DNA from: Jaltomata sinuosa
Taxonomy: Eukaryota > Streptophyta > Magnoliopsida > Solanales > Solanaceae
Assembly (NCBI GenBank): GCA_003996215.1
Contig: QJPP01000030.1
Span: 1,302,001-1,366,000 of the forward strand
Direction of reading: 5' to 3'
DNA length: 64,000 nt
The first letter of the stretch is position 1. The number at the start of each line of letters is the position of its first letter. Both the position numbers and the translations under genes were made by a program. This document shows, one piece after another, positions 23,738 to 36,623 of this stretch. Below the pieces are notes generated by a model. It did not search any database, was not told the DNA's origin, and worked only from the letters and a program-made list of their open reading frames with translations.

Positions 23738-23982
23738 CCGACCAATGGTGGAATGATAAGTACTTTTTTATCCTTAACACGAGATTTTGGTTTCGAATTT
23801 TCCTGAGTACGGAGTCGTCTTTGATAGGGAGCACTTTACCCTCCAATGTGGACTTTCGGCGCGACCAATGCAGATATCGAACACCACGCTTTATCCCCAA
23901 GGAGGGATTTTTCAACGCGAGTTCGGATTTAATCAGACTTCAATGCCAATATCGGATTCTGGATAGAAAATAAATAAAAAAA
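23738..23982 (+). mobile_element. tRNA-derived SINE with perfect 16-bp target duplication
   Basis: It starts with an A-box-like region (CAATGGTGGAATGATAAGTA) and a B-box-like GGTTTCGAATT, followed by a roughly 180-bp tRNA-unrelated body and an A-rich tail (AAATAAATAAAAAAA). GATAAAATAGAAATCA stands immediately before (23722-23737) and after (23983-23998), without a mismatch. The insertion therefore looks recent. Confidence 0.85.
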
Positions 23983-23998
23983 GATAAAATAGAAATCA

Positions 23999-25080
23999 TT
24001 AAGAAATGGCAATGCCTCGGTCTCTTCTGTTTCGGCTTTTTTCAACTACCTCATTTTCCCTTACTTTTTACTTTTTACCAATTCATCAAATCACATCAAC
24101 TCTTTAAAAGCCAAACATACCTACCAAACTTTTCCACCCTTTCTTCTGCTAATTCATAGTACTAATTAGGCTACAATTTGACTTTCTGTATCAATATTGT
24201 GTGGGTTGGGGTGGGGGGTGGGGGGTAGAGAAGGGAGGAAACATGACATTAGGTAGTACATTTTATTCCTGTCTTGGTGCTTACTCATTTTTGGCCAAAT
24301 CAACTAAAAGAGATGTCCAAATGTCTATGTTTATGACTATGACATAATATGTGGTAGTTTGCTGCTTCTTGGAAGGAGCCCTCTTCCCCAAGGCTTTACT
24401 AAAGGGATTAATGACTTGTTACAAGTAAATATTACAAAATTATATGTTTAATTTGTACAAAAACTTTTATTAATTATTAATATTTGAATATTAGGGGTAA
24501 TTTGATGGACCAAACATTCCATGTTGATGTAGGTTTCGAGAAGGATGTAAGTAATGGTGATTGGTTTCGAAGTTTGTATTGTGACCTATAAATCACACGA
24601 AAATAATCTTAACATGGCTTCAAAGTTCTCCGCATATTTATGGCTTTTATGATTAAAAGCATAAGGTTGAAGTTTGAAGTAAACACATGTGCGCTTATGC
24701 CTTATAGTACTTTTTTGACTATGTAAAATATATAACTATATAATATTTATTAATTTAACATAAATATCAATTTAAATACATTTTTTTAATTGAAATTTAT
24801 CACGACATTGTCTTTGTCCATTAGTCATTTTCTTTTGGCTTCAGGCGAACGTTACCAAGCCAAAGGGTAAAAGAAGATTTGTGAATTTAGACAAATTATG
24901 TAATCTAATCTAATCTTCCAATAGAAGATTAAAAAAGACTTGTAGAATTAACTAGAAGGAGTATAATACATTTTTCTTGATAATCAATTTTATCATCAAT
25001 TTCTAAGCAAACCCCACAAGGAAAAAAAGTGTTGCTGCGACTTTTCTTCTCTCAAAAAGACTCGTATGTATTCATTCATT
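23999..25080. other. intergenic upstream of the RINGv gene
   Basis: No coding region is supported. There is a G-rich patch at 24200-24235. The right part is the probable promoter of the RINGv gene, but no single core element stands out. Confidence 0.45.
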
Positions 25081-25132
25081 AGCTTCTAAGCTGGGATTCA
25101 GAAAGAAAACCCATCAACAATTGCATATTCAG
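25040..25132 (+). other. probable noncoding first exon of the RINGv gene
   Basis: The sequence ends CATATTCAG|GTACCTCC, a good donor, and is followed by an intron-like T-rich stretch up to the coding exon at 26356. The 5' limit is a guess. RNA reads would settle it. Confidence 0.4.
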
Positions 25133-25665
25133 GTACCTCCAATTCCCATCTTTTCATCTGTTTTTTTATCCTAAATGTCATCAAGATTGTAACTTTTTGT
25201 TTGGGGTTTATGATTTTACATTTAGGTAAGTTGATTCAGTTCAGTTATCTCAAATTTCTATGTTTAATCTACATTTTAATCTAAATTCCTTTTTCAAGAT
25301 TGTAACTTTTTGTTTTGGGGTTGAAGATTTCTCTGATTGGGTGAGTTAATTAATCGCTGGTAAAAGATGTTCTTTTTCATCCTTTTTATCCACAAAGCTT
25401 GAAGCTTTACCTTTTTAGAAGTTCTACCTGGAAATTTATGGTCTTGGTTTTGTCAAGATTGTTGACTGTTAGAAAAAAGAGAGGAAATGGGGCTGATGGA
25501 GCTAAGAAGGTTGTTTCATGTGTTTGTCAAACCGTTTTACTTCAATGTTTGGGTTGGATTTTCGAAGTTATCTTACAGGTCAATGGGTTAATTTGATGTT
25601 AGGTTTCAAACTTGTTTAGCTACTATTCTCTAATTTTCTGTTCAAGAGTGCTGTTCTTTAGTAGT

Positions 25666-25915
25666 GAAGTTAGGTCCTAGGCCTAATTTGACATGGTATC
25701 AGAGTCGAGCTCAATGTGGGCCCAGGAAAGAGGACAGTTGCGGGGACAGTGGAGCCCTTGATAAAGAATGTCCGGATCCGGGCGTGAGGGGGTGATGAAT
25801 GGAATGTCCCACATTGGTGAATGAATGAGCTCCTGGCTCCTTATAAGGCTTGGATAATCATTCTTCTTTGAGCTAGCTTTTGGGGTGTGAGTTAGGTCTA
25901 AGGCCTAATTTGACA
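25666..25915 (+). mobile_element. truncated TRIM retroelement
   Basis: The 3' LTR is 25805-25915, TGTCCCACATTGG ... GGCCTAATTTGACA, about 111 bp with TG/CA ends. The last 28 bases of the same LTR (GTTAGGTCCTAGGCCTAATTTGACA type) stand at 25666-25693. They are directly followed by the initiator-Met tRNA primer-binding site TGGTATCAGAG (25694-25704) and a 100-bp internal region. There is no coding. The 5' LTR is therefore cut down to its end. The element lies inside the probable 5' leader intron of the RINGv gene. Confidence 0.8.
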
Positions 25916-26355
25916 GGAATGTGGGGTATCTGTTTGCGAATTTGAACTAGGAGATCCAGTTTCCTTGCATGTTTATGTGGCACTCTGGATTTTTGATTCT
26001 AAACAAGAAGAACCTAAACCTTGTTAGTAGGAAACTGAAGGGAATTACATCTCATGCTTTTCAAATCCCTTTCTCTTGACATGTGATGGACCTTTTAGTA
26101 AGTAGCAAGATTTGTTTTTTAATATGGCGACATATGGGGCTAACCTTGTGCAAAGCTATACAAAGGTAAAGCAAAACTATACAACACTAAAGTATACCAA
26201 ATTCACCAAAACCAATATCTCTTGTCGTCTGTTAAATGTGATGCCTGGAGAATCTTCTTTTGCTTAGTTAGTGTCTGAATTTTTCCTCTTATACTTTTAT
26301 CATATGATATGGCTGATGATGTTTGAGGATCTTAGGATAAGTTGGTGAACTGCTA

Positions 26356-29300
26356 ATGGAAGAACATTTGGTTTTGCGTGTTGATCGTCTCATCGCACCC
26401 GAATCTTTGCACTCTCTGCCACGGCCCGAGGGTACAGAATCCTCTGGAGGCAGATATGGCTCTCAGACTGTTGGTACATCCTCAGGTATTGATGCTAAGG
26501 AGGACAAAGCTCCAGGAGCTGGAGATGAAGAAGAGCCATTACTTCAGACTGTGGAATGCCGGATTTGCCAGGAAGAAGATAGCTTGAAAAATTTGGAGAT
26601 TCCTTGTGGTTGCAGTGGCAGCTTGAAGGTATCTTTGTGAAGTTGGTAAATTTTAGTGCTCTTCTTATTTAATGAGTTGCTAATCGTTGCTTATGCATAT
26701 AGTAATTATATCAATCACATTTTTTACAGCTAAAGCACAACATTTGCTAATACCTGATATATTTTTTTTCAAGAACTTAAGATTTGCATGATTCAACATT
26801 CTACAGAAGCTTGATATTTAATTTTTCTATCCTCTTCAACAAAATATAGCATTCTAATCCCGCTAAGCCTCACATAAGTGAAATATTGTTTTTTTTTAAC
26901 AAATGTTTGTCAATCAAATGTTTGTCAATAAGGGTAAACTTATTCTTGTCCTTGCTTCTTTTTATACTAGGCAAGGGTAGAGGCTAAACTTCTATACTCT
27001 TCCAGTATACCTGCACTTTAACAGTTGGCGCCTTTTTGGTCATTACCTTGCTTGGTAGTTGAAGAGCATCATTATTCGTGAGCGCAAATGCTTCCATTGT
27101 TATTTTTGTCCTTTTCTTTTGCTGTCAATCTTGTTCTTAAGTTTAATTGCATGACTTTGAAACAAGTAGTAGTTAGAATTGATTTCTTTAGTAATTGACT
27201 TTATGTGGTTTTCATCTATAAGACCTCGGAGTAATTCCAGATAGTGTCTATTTGTCTAAGAGTAGCATGTGTCTTCTTCATCTTCTAAAGGCATCTCAAA
27301 ATGATGAACATGCATACACCAAAGACATTTTCAACATCATGCTTGCGGTGATAGTGCTCATCTTCCTGCCTATTTAGGCATGTTAAAGTCACCCAATCTA
27401 TGGGAAGGATACTTTCACTCAATCACAGTTTTGTTTAGGTATAGCCAGGCCTTTTGTGTGCAATACATCAGTCGAGGGCTTTGTTTGCTGCAATTACCTA
27501 CTAAAGCTAACAAATGTTTTTCATTTAGCAATTCAGATAATGATTTTGTATGCCAACATTTTATAGTTTTTTACATTCTCCTTGATTTTTTTAAAAGAAC
27601 CATATGAGCTTATTTATCTCTCCGTGTTGCAATGTCCAACAACTATTTTGTGTACTTATATGAGCTTTAATTGATAACCTGACTATTCTTTTTATTTGTC
27701 ATATACTTCACTGTCACAAATCCAGTATGCTCATCGAAAATGTGTTCAGCGATGGTGTGATGAAAAGGGAGATATAACTTGCGAGATTTGCCATCAGGTA
27801 CTCCAGTGTGTCTTCTATTTACCTTGTTTTATTGGGTATGATGATTAACCTTTTGCTCTCCCCATCCCGAAACCAGTATAAGACAATTGAGCCATAAAAG
27901 AGTGAGGGTAGGTGTCTAGGTGAGATAGTGAGATACCATAATTGACTCTGTACCAGACTTCCAGCTGAGGGTATAGACAATCGTATTTACTTTATGTCTG
28001 CTCGCGTTTTCCCTCCTCAATACTCTTTCCTGGCTAGAATGGAGTGTCGCTCATCCCTATGCAGCAATTCAGCTGTATGTTCATTTTTTTACTTCAGAAA
28101 TACAAGACATTGATACACCCAATAAAAAGCAAAGGGCATTGATACTTAAGAATCACAAATTTGGATGCCAGTGAATGCTTGCTGAAAGAGTTTCTAGTTC
28201 AGTTACATTAGGATTTTTTCTCCATCTAGCTGGCAGACTTACCAAACTTAGAATATTTTCTTTCTAATCTGCAGCTTTATCAACCTGGCTATACTGCTCC
28301 GCCCCCTCCTCCTCAATCTGATGATACATCCATTGACATCAGGTATGTTCAAGTCATGACTATTTCATCATCTGCGTACCAAGTTTTATTCACTGTTCCA
28401 ATCATTCCCTTTGAATTACCTAGAGGTGTTGATATTGTGCTGGTTTTGGTAATTACAGCACAAATATTGTTGTATATGTGTGTGTGTATATATATATATA
28501 GATGCCTCTCTTCCCTTCACCCAGAAAAACAAATAAAAACAAGATGAGGTTCAAAAGACCATGCGAAGGATAAGCTTTCTATTGTTTGTGTTCAGGCCTC
28601 CCTTTTACTTGGGTATGTGCATCTCCTTTGCTTCTTCAGAGACCTTGCAATATGCTCAGCTATTTGATAGATTTTAGCAAACATTATTTGCTCATAGAAG
28701 CCAAGTCATATAAAACAAATAGTTGTTGTTCACTCTCGACAATATTAATATTTCTATTGATGTTTGTTATTTATTGTTATCTAGTTCTACAATAAATTGA
28801 GTCGTAGTTAAATAGAAACTCAGCTTCACTGGCATGAAAATATTTTTGCATTTCCTATGGATCAACAAGAATGGCTTCTTTAAACTTTAAAGAGTTTTAA
28901 CTAGCCATAAAGATCTTTATCATCCATTTATGGTTAGTGTAGCATGTTTAACATTATAAGGTCTGGGTACACTCTACCCCCCCAAACCCCACTTGTGTGA
29001 TTAAACTGGTTATGCTGTTGTTGGGTAGCTTAGTTTTCCCCAATATACACTGTTGATGCATAATTTGGCCTTGTTACTAAAATTTTGTAACATAATCTGA
29101 TGGAACCAATACTTTGGTGCCAGTTTTTGTGTTAGTAACTTCTGCCTGTGGTAAGTGATTGTTCTGGCCATTTTTCCCTTAACTTCTTTCTTTTCCCTTT
29201 TTAAGAGTGGTTTTCTCTTTTTATTTTTCAAAAAAATCTAGAGAGGTTTTCTATGCTTCAGGGGTCATGTAGCACTCGAAACATAAACAGCACAACATCC

Positions 29301-30773
29301 TTTTGCAATCTTAATGTGTTGAAAAACTTCTTTTCTGTCTTATTTGTTTAATGATGAATTCAACCATGTGGCTTGAGTAGAGGTTGGACAGTGGGTGGCA
29401 CTCAGGTCGACTTACATGATCCTCGACTTCTTGCAATGGCTGCTGCGGAACGCCGTCTTCTAGAGGCTGACTATGATGAATATGCAGATTCAAATGCTAG
29501 TGGAGCTGCATTTTGTCGTTCTGCCGCTTTAATTGTAAGCAACTGTAGTATCGTGTAGTTAATTCATTCTGTTTCATTGCAGTGCAAACTTCTTTTGTTT
29601 GCTCACCATGTTAAACAATGCATTCGGTTTTCCTGCAGTTAATGGCCCTTCTGTTATTAAGGCATGCTCTGACCGTTGGAAATGCTGATGAGGATGAGGA
29701 TGATATTTCCACCTTTTTCTCTGTAAGTAGTACAGTGAGTTTAAGTCTACTTATTACTTTCTATGATAAGTTTGACACATCTACTATAGACGGCGTGTGG
29801 GACTAATGATCTAGTTGATTCTTGACACAGCTTTTCCTGCTCCGTGCTGCCGGTTTTCTTTTACCTTGTTACATTATAGCTTGGGCTATCAGTATATTGC
29901 AACGTCGCAGGCAAAGACAGGTTAGATACTTTTTTCTTCTTCTTATAACTTACAAACTCTATTAACGTTTGTCTTCATTCTTGCACATTTTAGTGATACT
30001 TTATGTTCATGCTAAATGCATGAGTCTTATATGGTACAAATCCCTGAGTTTTTTCTGCTTTTCTTATTTTGGTAATGGTTAACTAGTTGCTATAGCCTAT
30101 ATTTGAGAATTTTCACCACCTGTTCTAGCCGTGCAGATGTTAATCATGCCCACTGGTTGTTCATGATGCTGTTCATTTTTAAATTTTACTTATGTTCGAT
30201 TTTGGTGTAACCAACAATAGGGCCCTTTTTCACAAGTACGTAGATGCCTTTATTAGGTAGATAGACACTTTAATGTTTCAAAAAATTTACGGGAGACATC
30301 TAAAGATAAGTTTCTTTGTTGTGTTAATGCGCTATATAGACTTAAAACTTTTACTCTGACAGTGTATTTAAATTTTACACCTTAGTGTACTAATGGTTAT
30401 AGTAGGTTAGTTGCATAGTTTCTAAGTTACCAATCCAACCTTAGGATATGCAGGTATCTTTAATTGTCTTTGCCTTTTAAGTGAGTTGACTGTGTAAATT
30501 ATAAACTTCGTTTAACATCTTGTCAGTGTGTCAATGTCAAATATATGCTTATGATTTTTCTTTATCACATCTATAAAACAGGAGGCAGCAGCATTAGCAG
30601 CAGCCGAAGTTGCTTTCCTGGTGCAGGCAGGGCAGCATAGGGGTTTGCATGTCACAGTCGCACCTGGACCTGCACCGCCAGTAGAGCCTTCGACAACACC
30701 AGGACGCGCAACAACTCCTCAGGCGGCAATGCCACCAGAACAAGTGGCAACTCCTCATCTACAACCAGTATAA
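26356..30773 (+). CDS. RINGv (RING-CH) membrane E3 ubiquitin ligase with DUF3675, 310 aa
   Basis: Coding exons are 26356-26628, 27726-27797, 28275-28342, 29381-29534, 29639-29722, 29831-29920 and 30582-30773. All have GT-AG borders and frames join without loss. The RINGv C4HC3 finger is split over exons 1-2: CRICQEEDSLKNLEIPCGCS, GSLK|YAHRKCVQRWCDEKGD, ITCEICHQ. The DUF3675 region follows: YQPGYTAPPPPPQ, then VDLHDPRLLAMAAAERRLL. Two hydrophobic spans come next (AALILMALLLLRHALTV; LFLLRAAGFLLPCYIIAWAI), then an Ala/Pro-rich tail. Plant proteins of this layout are MARCH-like ligases expected to sit in an endomembrane and ubiquitinate membrane or stress-related targets. Substrates are not predictable. 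The start ATG is chosen because it is the first in frame and gives the usual family N-terminus. Confidence 0.93.
28958..29023 (+). mobile_element. TS-type SINE 3' fragment in RINGv intron 3
   Basis: AAGGTCTGGGTACACTCTAC, then CCCCACTTGTGTGATTAAAC, and an end GCTGTTGTTG match the 3' end of the SINE also found in the CDF intron (6343-6467). It is in the same orientation as its host gene. Confidence 0.6.
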
Positions 30774-32380
30774 CAGCTTTCTCTGTTTCCTTATCTTGCA
30801 GTTTGATAAGTTAATTGTACTAATGGTAAGTTACATAACGGGGAAAGATTTTTTCTTGTTCCGTTTTAATCATTTACCCGCTGTATCTTTGCATCGAGAG
30901 ACGCAAAAGCTCCAAATTTCCTATTTCGTTATGTTTGTACATATCAAAACATTGCAGCCACTAGGTGGCGTGGAAGTCTAAGCCTCCAGGGGTCAGTTAC
31001 AACTTTATCAGGTCGTTGCTCCAATTGTGTAGATACCATATCTTCACATCACAATAGTCGATTACTGTCATTAATGTCGTTTATTCGTCTCAAGTGACTT
31101 AGTTTTGCCATGCTTTTTGCTTCCATTACGCGTAATGTTTGCACTGCTGTAATCCTCCAGAAGAGAGGACAACCTGGTCTTCTATCACTATGATCTTAGT
31201 AGGAAACAACTCTCCGCTATTGCAATATTTCATTATAACAACCAAGTTTCTTTGGAACCAATTTTCATGTTATGTTATATTATATGTTCTCAATAACATC
31301 GTTCGGCAATAGCAGACAAAAAATATCTGGACAAATGATGTTGATATAGAGAGGTTTGACCATGTGTGACCAAAGATTAGTGAGGGGAGGATATGTTGCT
31401 TATATGTTATTTCCTAAAGGGAAGATGAGGATGTTGGGCAATCCTACGTCCTTGGTTGTCATGTTATTATTTGCTTGTTTTACTTAGTATTGCCATTTTA
31501 TTTATTTTAAAGCAGAAGATGAAAAACTATATATGTTGTGTAAAAGCTAGAGCCATCAGAAATTCTTGCATGTATAATGACAATTTCTTATTGCTTGCCA
31601 TTTTCGTAGCTTATGGCATTACAAACAACATCATAATATTACAAGGTTATCTCGTCTTGAAAGTGTTGGAGTAAAAAACCTTGTAAAATAGGCGTTAAAT
31701 CTCAGCAGAGGCAACACTAAGTGAATTATTTCCATCAACCTAAGCCTTCATAGATTGAATTCCTCAATAGCAGGTACGCAATGTTAATTGAACCCAACCC
31801 GAACTAGGCAAGTGATGTCTAGTAATTGTAAAAGAGAGAGTAGGAGCAGTGTCATGAAACACTTTTTTCTTAGCATTGGACCTTACTTTAAAGACAGGAA
31901 AGCTTACTACACAGGTAATAGAACGAAGTCTTAGGTTGATAAACTGATTGAAGACAGACTAAGCACGTTATTAGGATGCTTAAAGACTGATTTGGATTTA
32001 TTACTGCCTGTTCAAGTATGCGATGTGTCTAGTTTGATCTCCAAAAGCAGAGCGAGAGTGAGCTGAGATCTCAATTTTTGCAATTTTGTTATTGTAGAAA
32101 GAGATATACAGAACAGTAGACCAAAATAATTGTCCAGACATGATCTCTTAATCGGGCCAGACCAAACTTTTGGTACAAAGGAGCGTTAAAACTTTTCTGC
32201 AAGTGTGTAAACACTAAATGGGAGTAATATTTTTGTTCCATTTAAACTGGAAATATGGTCATATTACATATTACCACTTGGGTTAGATAAAAGTGCAACA
32301 GGATCAAGACCAGACAAAACAAGAAGATTAGGTAGACATACTAGAAATTAGAAAGTAGTAATATATAAGTAGGAAGAAAT
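30774..32380. other. RINGv 3' flank and intergenic
   Basis: It probably contains the RINGv 3' UTR in its first part and the snakin 3' flank at its end. No further gene is seen. Confidence 0.5.
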
Positions 32381-32961
32381 TCAAGGGCATTTAGGTCCTC
32401 CTTCCTTGGTCTTCCAGTTGTTGTAACAGGGACAAACAGCCTTGTTTCCATAGGTACCAGGTGGAACGCACAAGCACTTGTTGCAGCATTTTTGGCAGAA
32501 GAACATGCATGGCTTGTGGTACTGTGTCTTGCTACACCTCCTTGTACATTGTGGTAGACATTCTGGTACAATACAAACATAAACATTAGAAGCGGATTCA
32601 GGGTTTAAAGTTTATGGGTTAAAACGTTCAAATATTTATAGCTACTTAGCACATTTGTTAAACATTAGATGTTTTGATTCTCGTACTTCAAATCGTTCCG
32701 TTCTTTTTTGAGAGTGAAATAAAAGAGGGAACACTTACGTGAGGGCTTCAAGCTCCCTGGTCCATACTTTTTCTGAAATCACACATAATTTGTCACAATA
32801 AAGATACATTAGACAGAAAATGGTAACAGAAAGTAGGAAAATTCAGTTGAAAAAGGTTAACTTACAGCATGGTGGTGTTTGCCATTTGCAGCCAGAACAG
32901 TGTTAGCAAGCATGGAGATGGCAAGGAGGGCCAGAAGGAGAACTGAAACAATCTTGGCCAT
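32381..32961 (-). CDS. Snakin/GASA-family cysteine-rich peptide precursor, 3 exons, 103 aa
   Basis: Exons are 32961-32866 (32 codons), 32772-32739 and 32562-32381, with GT-AG sites and frames that join (phase 0, then phase 1). Residues 1-24 (MAKIVSVLLLALLAISMLAN...) are a signal peptide. A short linker holds KKYGPGSLKPSQ. The GASA domain keeps all 12 cysteines, including CMFFCQKCCNKCLCVPPGTY and CPCYNNWKTKEGGPKCP at the end. The layout and length match snakin-2-type peptides, which are secreted, disulphide-rich, antimicrobial and gibberellin-responsive. Direct activity of this copy is inferred from the family. Confidence 0.93.
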
Positions 32962-33042
32962 GGCTGATTATCTTGGTGAAAATTTGGAACAAATAAGCCT
33001 ATTCAAAGCTAAAGGTGGTGTTTGATGCAAAAGTATAATGGA

Positions 33043-33052
33043 CTATAAATAG
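33043..33052 (-). promoter_or_regulatory. TATA box of the snakin gene
   Basis: The palindromic word CTATAAATAG (CTATTTATAG on the minus strand) lies about 82-91 bases before the start codon, a fitting distance for a core promoter with a short leader. Confidence 0.55.
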
Positions 33053-34674
33053 AGCAAAAAAGGCAACAATTATTTAGCAGCAATAAATCTAGGATTTACA
33101 GTGTCCCTATTGGCCGTTGAGAGGCATTGAATGTAGAAGAATAAATATTGGAGGTTGGGCTAGTGCTAAGGGATATAAAAAATAATAATATTGTAACTGC
33201 CGGTGAATCATTAAGGTGAGACGGAATGGTAGTTGAAGAATGATGGCAGAGCCTCAAATAAATGCAAAAGAGATGAGGGGTTGGATGAGGAGTGTCTCTT
33301 TAGAACAAAAAAGGAGAATACAATTGGCCAATTGGACATAAATGTACCTAAAAGAAGTGGGCAATAAATAAATTAAACATCTCTTCATTCTTAAAACAGA
33401 GATATGGATTCGAGATTTGTAATATCAGAAGGGTTAGATTTCTTCGCGTTGCCCAAGTTGGTTAGTTGCTCATCATCTATATATGACCCGCCAATTATCC
33501 ATTTGTTACAACATGTTACATGGATTGATACATTATTGATCCGGTCTTAAACAAACCGGAGCTTTTTGCATTGCTAACAGGAATGCAAGTGGACGAAAGC
33601 TTATCGCTGGATGGAACTCAACACTCCCCTTCTATACTATCTCATATCTCACCTTAGCGTTAGCGTTAATAGAAGCTTCAATTACCCAACCCGTTTTAAC
33701 CGGACAAGTTGGATGGATACTCTAATATTTTAGCCGTTTTGCCAATACTAACAAGTATATGATTATGGTTAAAGTATGCACCAAAACTAATGTGGTCAAA
33801 GACATGTATTGCGTTAGGCACCAATGAAAGAAAGTATAAGTTAATGTGGATAGGCAAGCATTTAAGACCAATATCTAATACTTCCTTCGTTTCATATTAT
33901 TAAAATAACCTTGTTAATAATATTTTGAAACTCTAAATTTGATCACTATTATTTTATGTAATTATAAAATACTAAAGGTAGTATGAGAACGAAGTGATAG
34001 AACTCTCTTAATTTGCTTAAATGAACAAGTAAGATGAAACAACTAGTATTGGTATAAGGGCCGAATAAAACTAAACGGAGAGCGTTCATATAATGGCAGA
34101 CTGAAACGACTTGCACATCAAAATAAAAAAGGGAAACAAGTGGTGTTACAGTAAATGAGTGAAACCCACACCACATGCGGCAATCAGAAAATGAAATTGA
34201 GTTAGCACACAGACCCCTCAACAATTCAGACATTAATGCTTTAGCAGTAGTAGTACGGCACAAATAGAGGAGACACTTGTGGTTCATTGCTCATGTGCCC
34301 TCATTTATTTCCTTTGACTACCTATTACTCTACTACTTGTTCAATTACAGTCCACTAGGGATTTTCTCATTACTGCTCCATCCCTTCTTAAAAGTGACAA
34401 GTATATATGAAAATGAATTTATGTACAAGTGATTCCATTTATGTGCGCACACATTTTCTTTCATATTCTTAAACCCGTTAGAAGAAATAAGATTTACTAC
34501 TAAATAACAGCATACTACAAACAGCACATTTCATAATTTAACATAAAATCATAACAAATGAAACTGTACATTGATTTTTTCAAGTCAGTTATTGATTTGG
34601 TTCCATTTATCTCGAACACCCCTAAATCCTAATAGATGCCAATTAGAAATTCAGTAGTAGCTATTTATCAAGTA
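33053..34674. other. intergenic, no gene seen
   Basis: Snakin promoter side, then AT-rich sequence. Part of a Stowaway-like element (ACTTCCTTCGTTTCATATTA) begins at about 33881, but its other end is unclear. Confidence 0.45.
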
Positions 34675-35307
34675 ACACTCTCTAGTTTATATTGAGTGAA
34701 TTTTTGGGGTAATACATATTCGGTATGAAAAATATTACTATAAAACATAATTTAAACACTACTTTTCACTACTACTCTTTTGATTATTCCCAAACTATTC
34801 TTAAAAATAGGAATAATCATTAATATGACTTTGTAAATAGTGTAATTTATCACCTAGAAAATGTAAAATAACAGTTAAGAACCTTATTAAAGTAAGGATA
34901 AAAATGCAAAAAAAGTCCCAATAATTATCTTGAACTTTGAACAATAAAAAGTCCCAAAAATTCACTTAATATGGACTAGAAGGAGTAGAGTTGTACTCTC
35001 TCTAGTCCATATTAAATGAATATTTGGGACTTCTTTCATTGTTCAAAGTTCAAGAAAATTATTATGATTCTTTTCCATTTTTGCCTTTTTATTTAATGAG
35101 GTTTTTAACTACTATTTATATTTTCTAGGTGATAAATTACACTACATATAAAGTCATATTTATGACTATTCCTACTTTTAAGAATATTTTGGAAATAATC
35201 AAAAGGATAATTATGAAAAGTAGTGTTTAAAATATATTATAAAAATTTTTTATTAAAAATTGTGCATTACTTCAAAAATACACCTTATATGAACGAGAGT
35301 GAGTATC
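34675..35307. mobile_element. fold-back: two MITEs in inverted head-to-head arrangement
   Basis: 34675-34990 and 34993-35307 are inverted copies of about 315 bp with almost no spacer. Matching landmarks in the two arms are TGTAATTTATCACCTAGAAA, TTGAACTTTGAACAAT and AATATGGACTAGA. The RNA would form one long hairpin. The arms themselves have Stowaway-like ends (TACTCTCTCTAGTCCATATT). It adjoins a truncated DUF674 fragment. Confidence 0.85.
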
Positions 35308-35320
35308 TTAAATATGCAAA

Positions 35321-35479
35321 CAACCATTCATTCCTTTTTCCTTAAGAAGCCTAACGACAGTAGACACAGGCAATGAGAGAATGTGAAAGAGGAAATCAAC
35401 CCAATGCAAATAGGACTTTGCGAACCTTTGTGTCGATCATAAGTTTCATGCTCAATTTGGTATCAGCAGTAGTCGTCAT
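35321..35479 (-). pseudogene. DUF674 copy 1: N-terminal fragment
   Basis: The minus strand starts MTTTADTKLSMKLMIDTKV at ATG 35479 and keeps ...RKVLFA. A deletion of about 16-17 bases then removes the EAEKDC codons and shifts the frame. DNA matching the following codons runs to LKEKGMNG, where the copy stops close to the inverted MITE pair. No exon 2 is found on the far side. Confidence 0.8.
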
Positions 35480-36623
35480 TTTGGTTGGCTCTACTTGCAA
35501 AGATTTTTTTTAGTTTTGTGTATTCTGGAGGCTCGAGAACTACCTATTTCTTCATCAACATATTCTTGACAAAGTAGTCTAAAGTCATCACATATTTCAT
35601 GTAGCCAACTTGCTACACCAATCTCAAAAGAGTTGGCATCGAATAATTCTATAGAAAGTCAGATTTTCGTCCAATGCAAGTAAAAAACGGTACACTAATC
35701 AAGAATTTCTTCGCTCATGTCAAAATATGTAGAATTCAAGGAGTTGCAACTAATAATACTGACTCAAAAATTTATTTGTATAAAATACGTAATGGATTTC
35801 GAGGAATTGTTTTTTACATATTTTGCCACAAGAAAAAAAGCATACAAATGAGATAAATTATCATTGTAAATTTTAATTACTCCCTCCGTTTAAAATTACT
35901 CGTCACTTTTTGACTTACCACACCTATTAAGAAAATAATGATTACTTGGTGACTTTACCATATTACCCTATTAATTGGTACTAGTTGAAATTGACCATTT
36001 GGCATTACAAAAAGACTTGGGGCCTGTTTGAAAAGCATAATTAGATTTGGTGTAATTACATAGTTTTGACATGTTTAGTACCTGTATATCGTGTAGATAT
36101 TTTGTATTTAGATAAATTTTCTCATTGGTTAGTCTGGACTACATATCAACCCAATTTTAAAATAAGTTGAATTAAGCGATCAAATGGATTGAATTAATAA
36201 ATAAATGATTCATTATAAACCAACCAAAAACTAAACGGGTTGAGCGTACAAGGATTTTAAGTTACAAACATATACCTTTCGGCCAACTAATTGACTAACG
36301 TGGTACACAACATATACACTATTAATGTAAATATTGTTTATAAAATAATAAAATATACACTACCTTGTAGATATTTTGTACGCCTAATATACATCATTAT
36401 CTTCAAATAATTTGTGCATTGGACGTTTTTAATGCTGAAGAATCTTCAAAGACAACATAATTCAGAATAGATACTCCATTATACAATAAATTAAGATTGA
36501 TTTAGCAACGGATATAAGAACCTACGTAGCTAAAAATACTAATCAAACTCCAAAGAGAAAAAACACAATGCTAATTAAAAGGACAACCATTAACTTAAAA
36601 CATCTCCATTGTTACATATGCGA
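35480..36623. other. intergenic with a Stowaway end
   Basis: TACTCCCTCCGTTTAAAATT at about 35879 is a Stowaway left end. The right end is missing or replaced from about 36020 by other sequence. No gene is seen. Confidence 0.45.
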
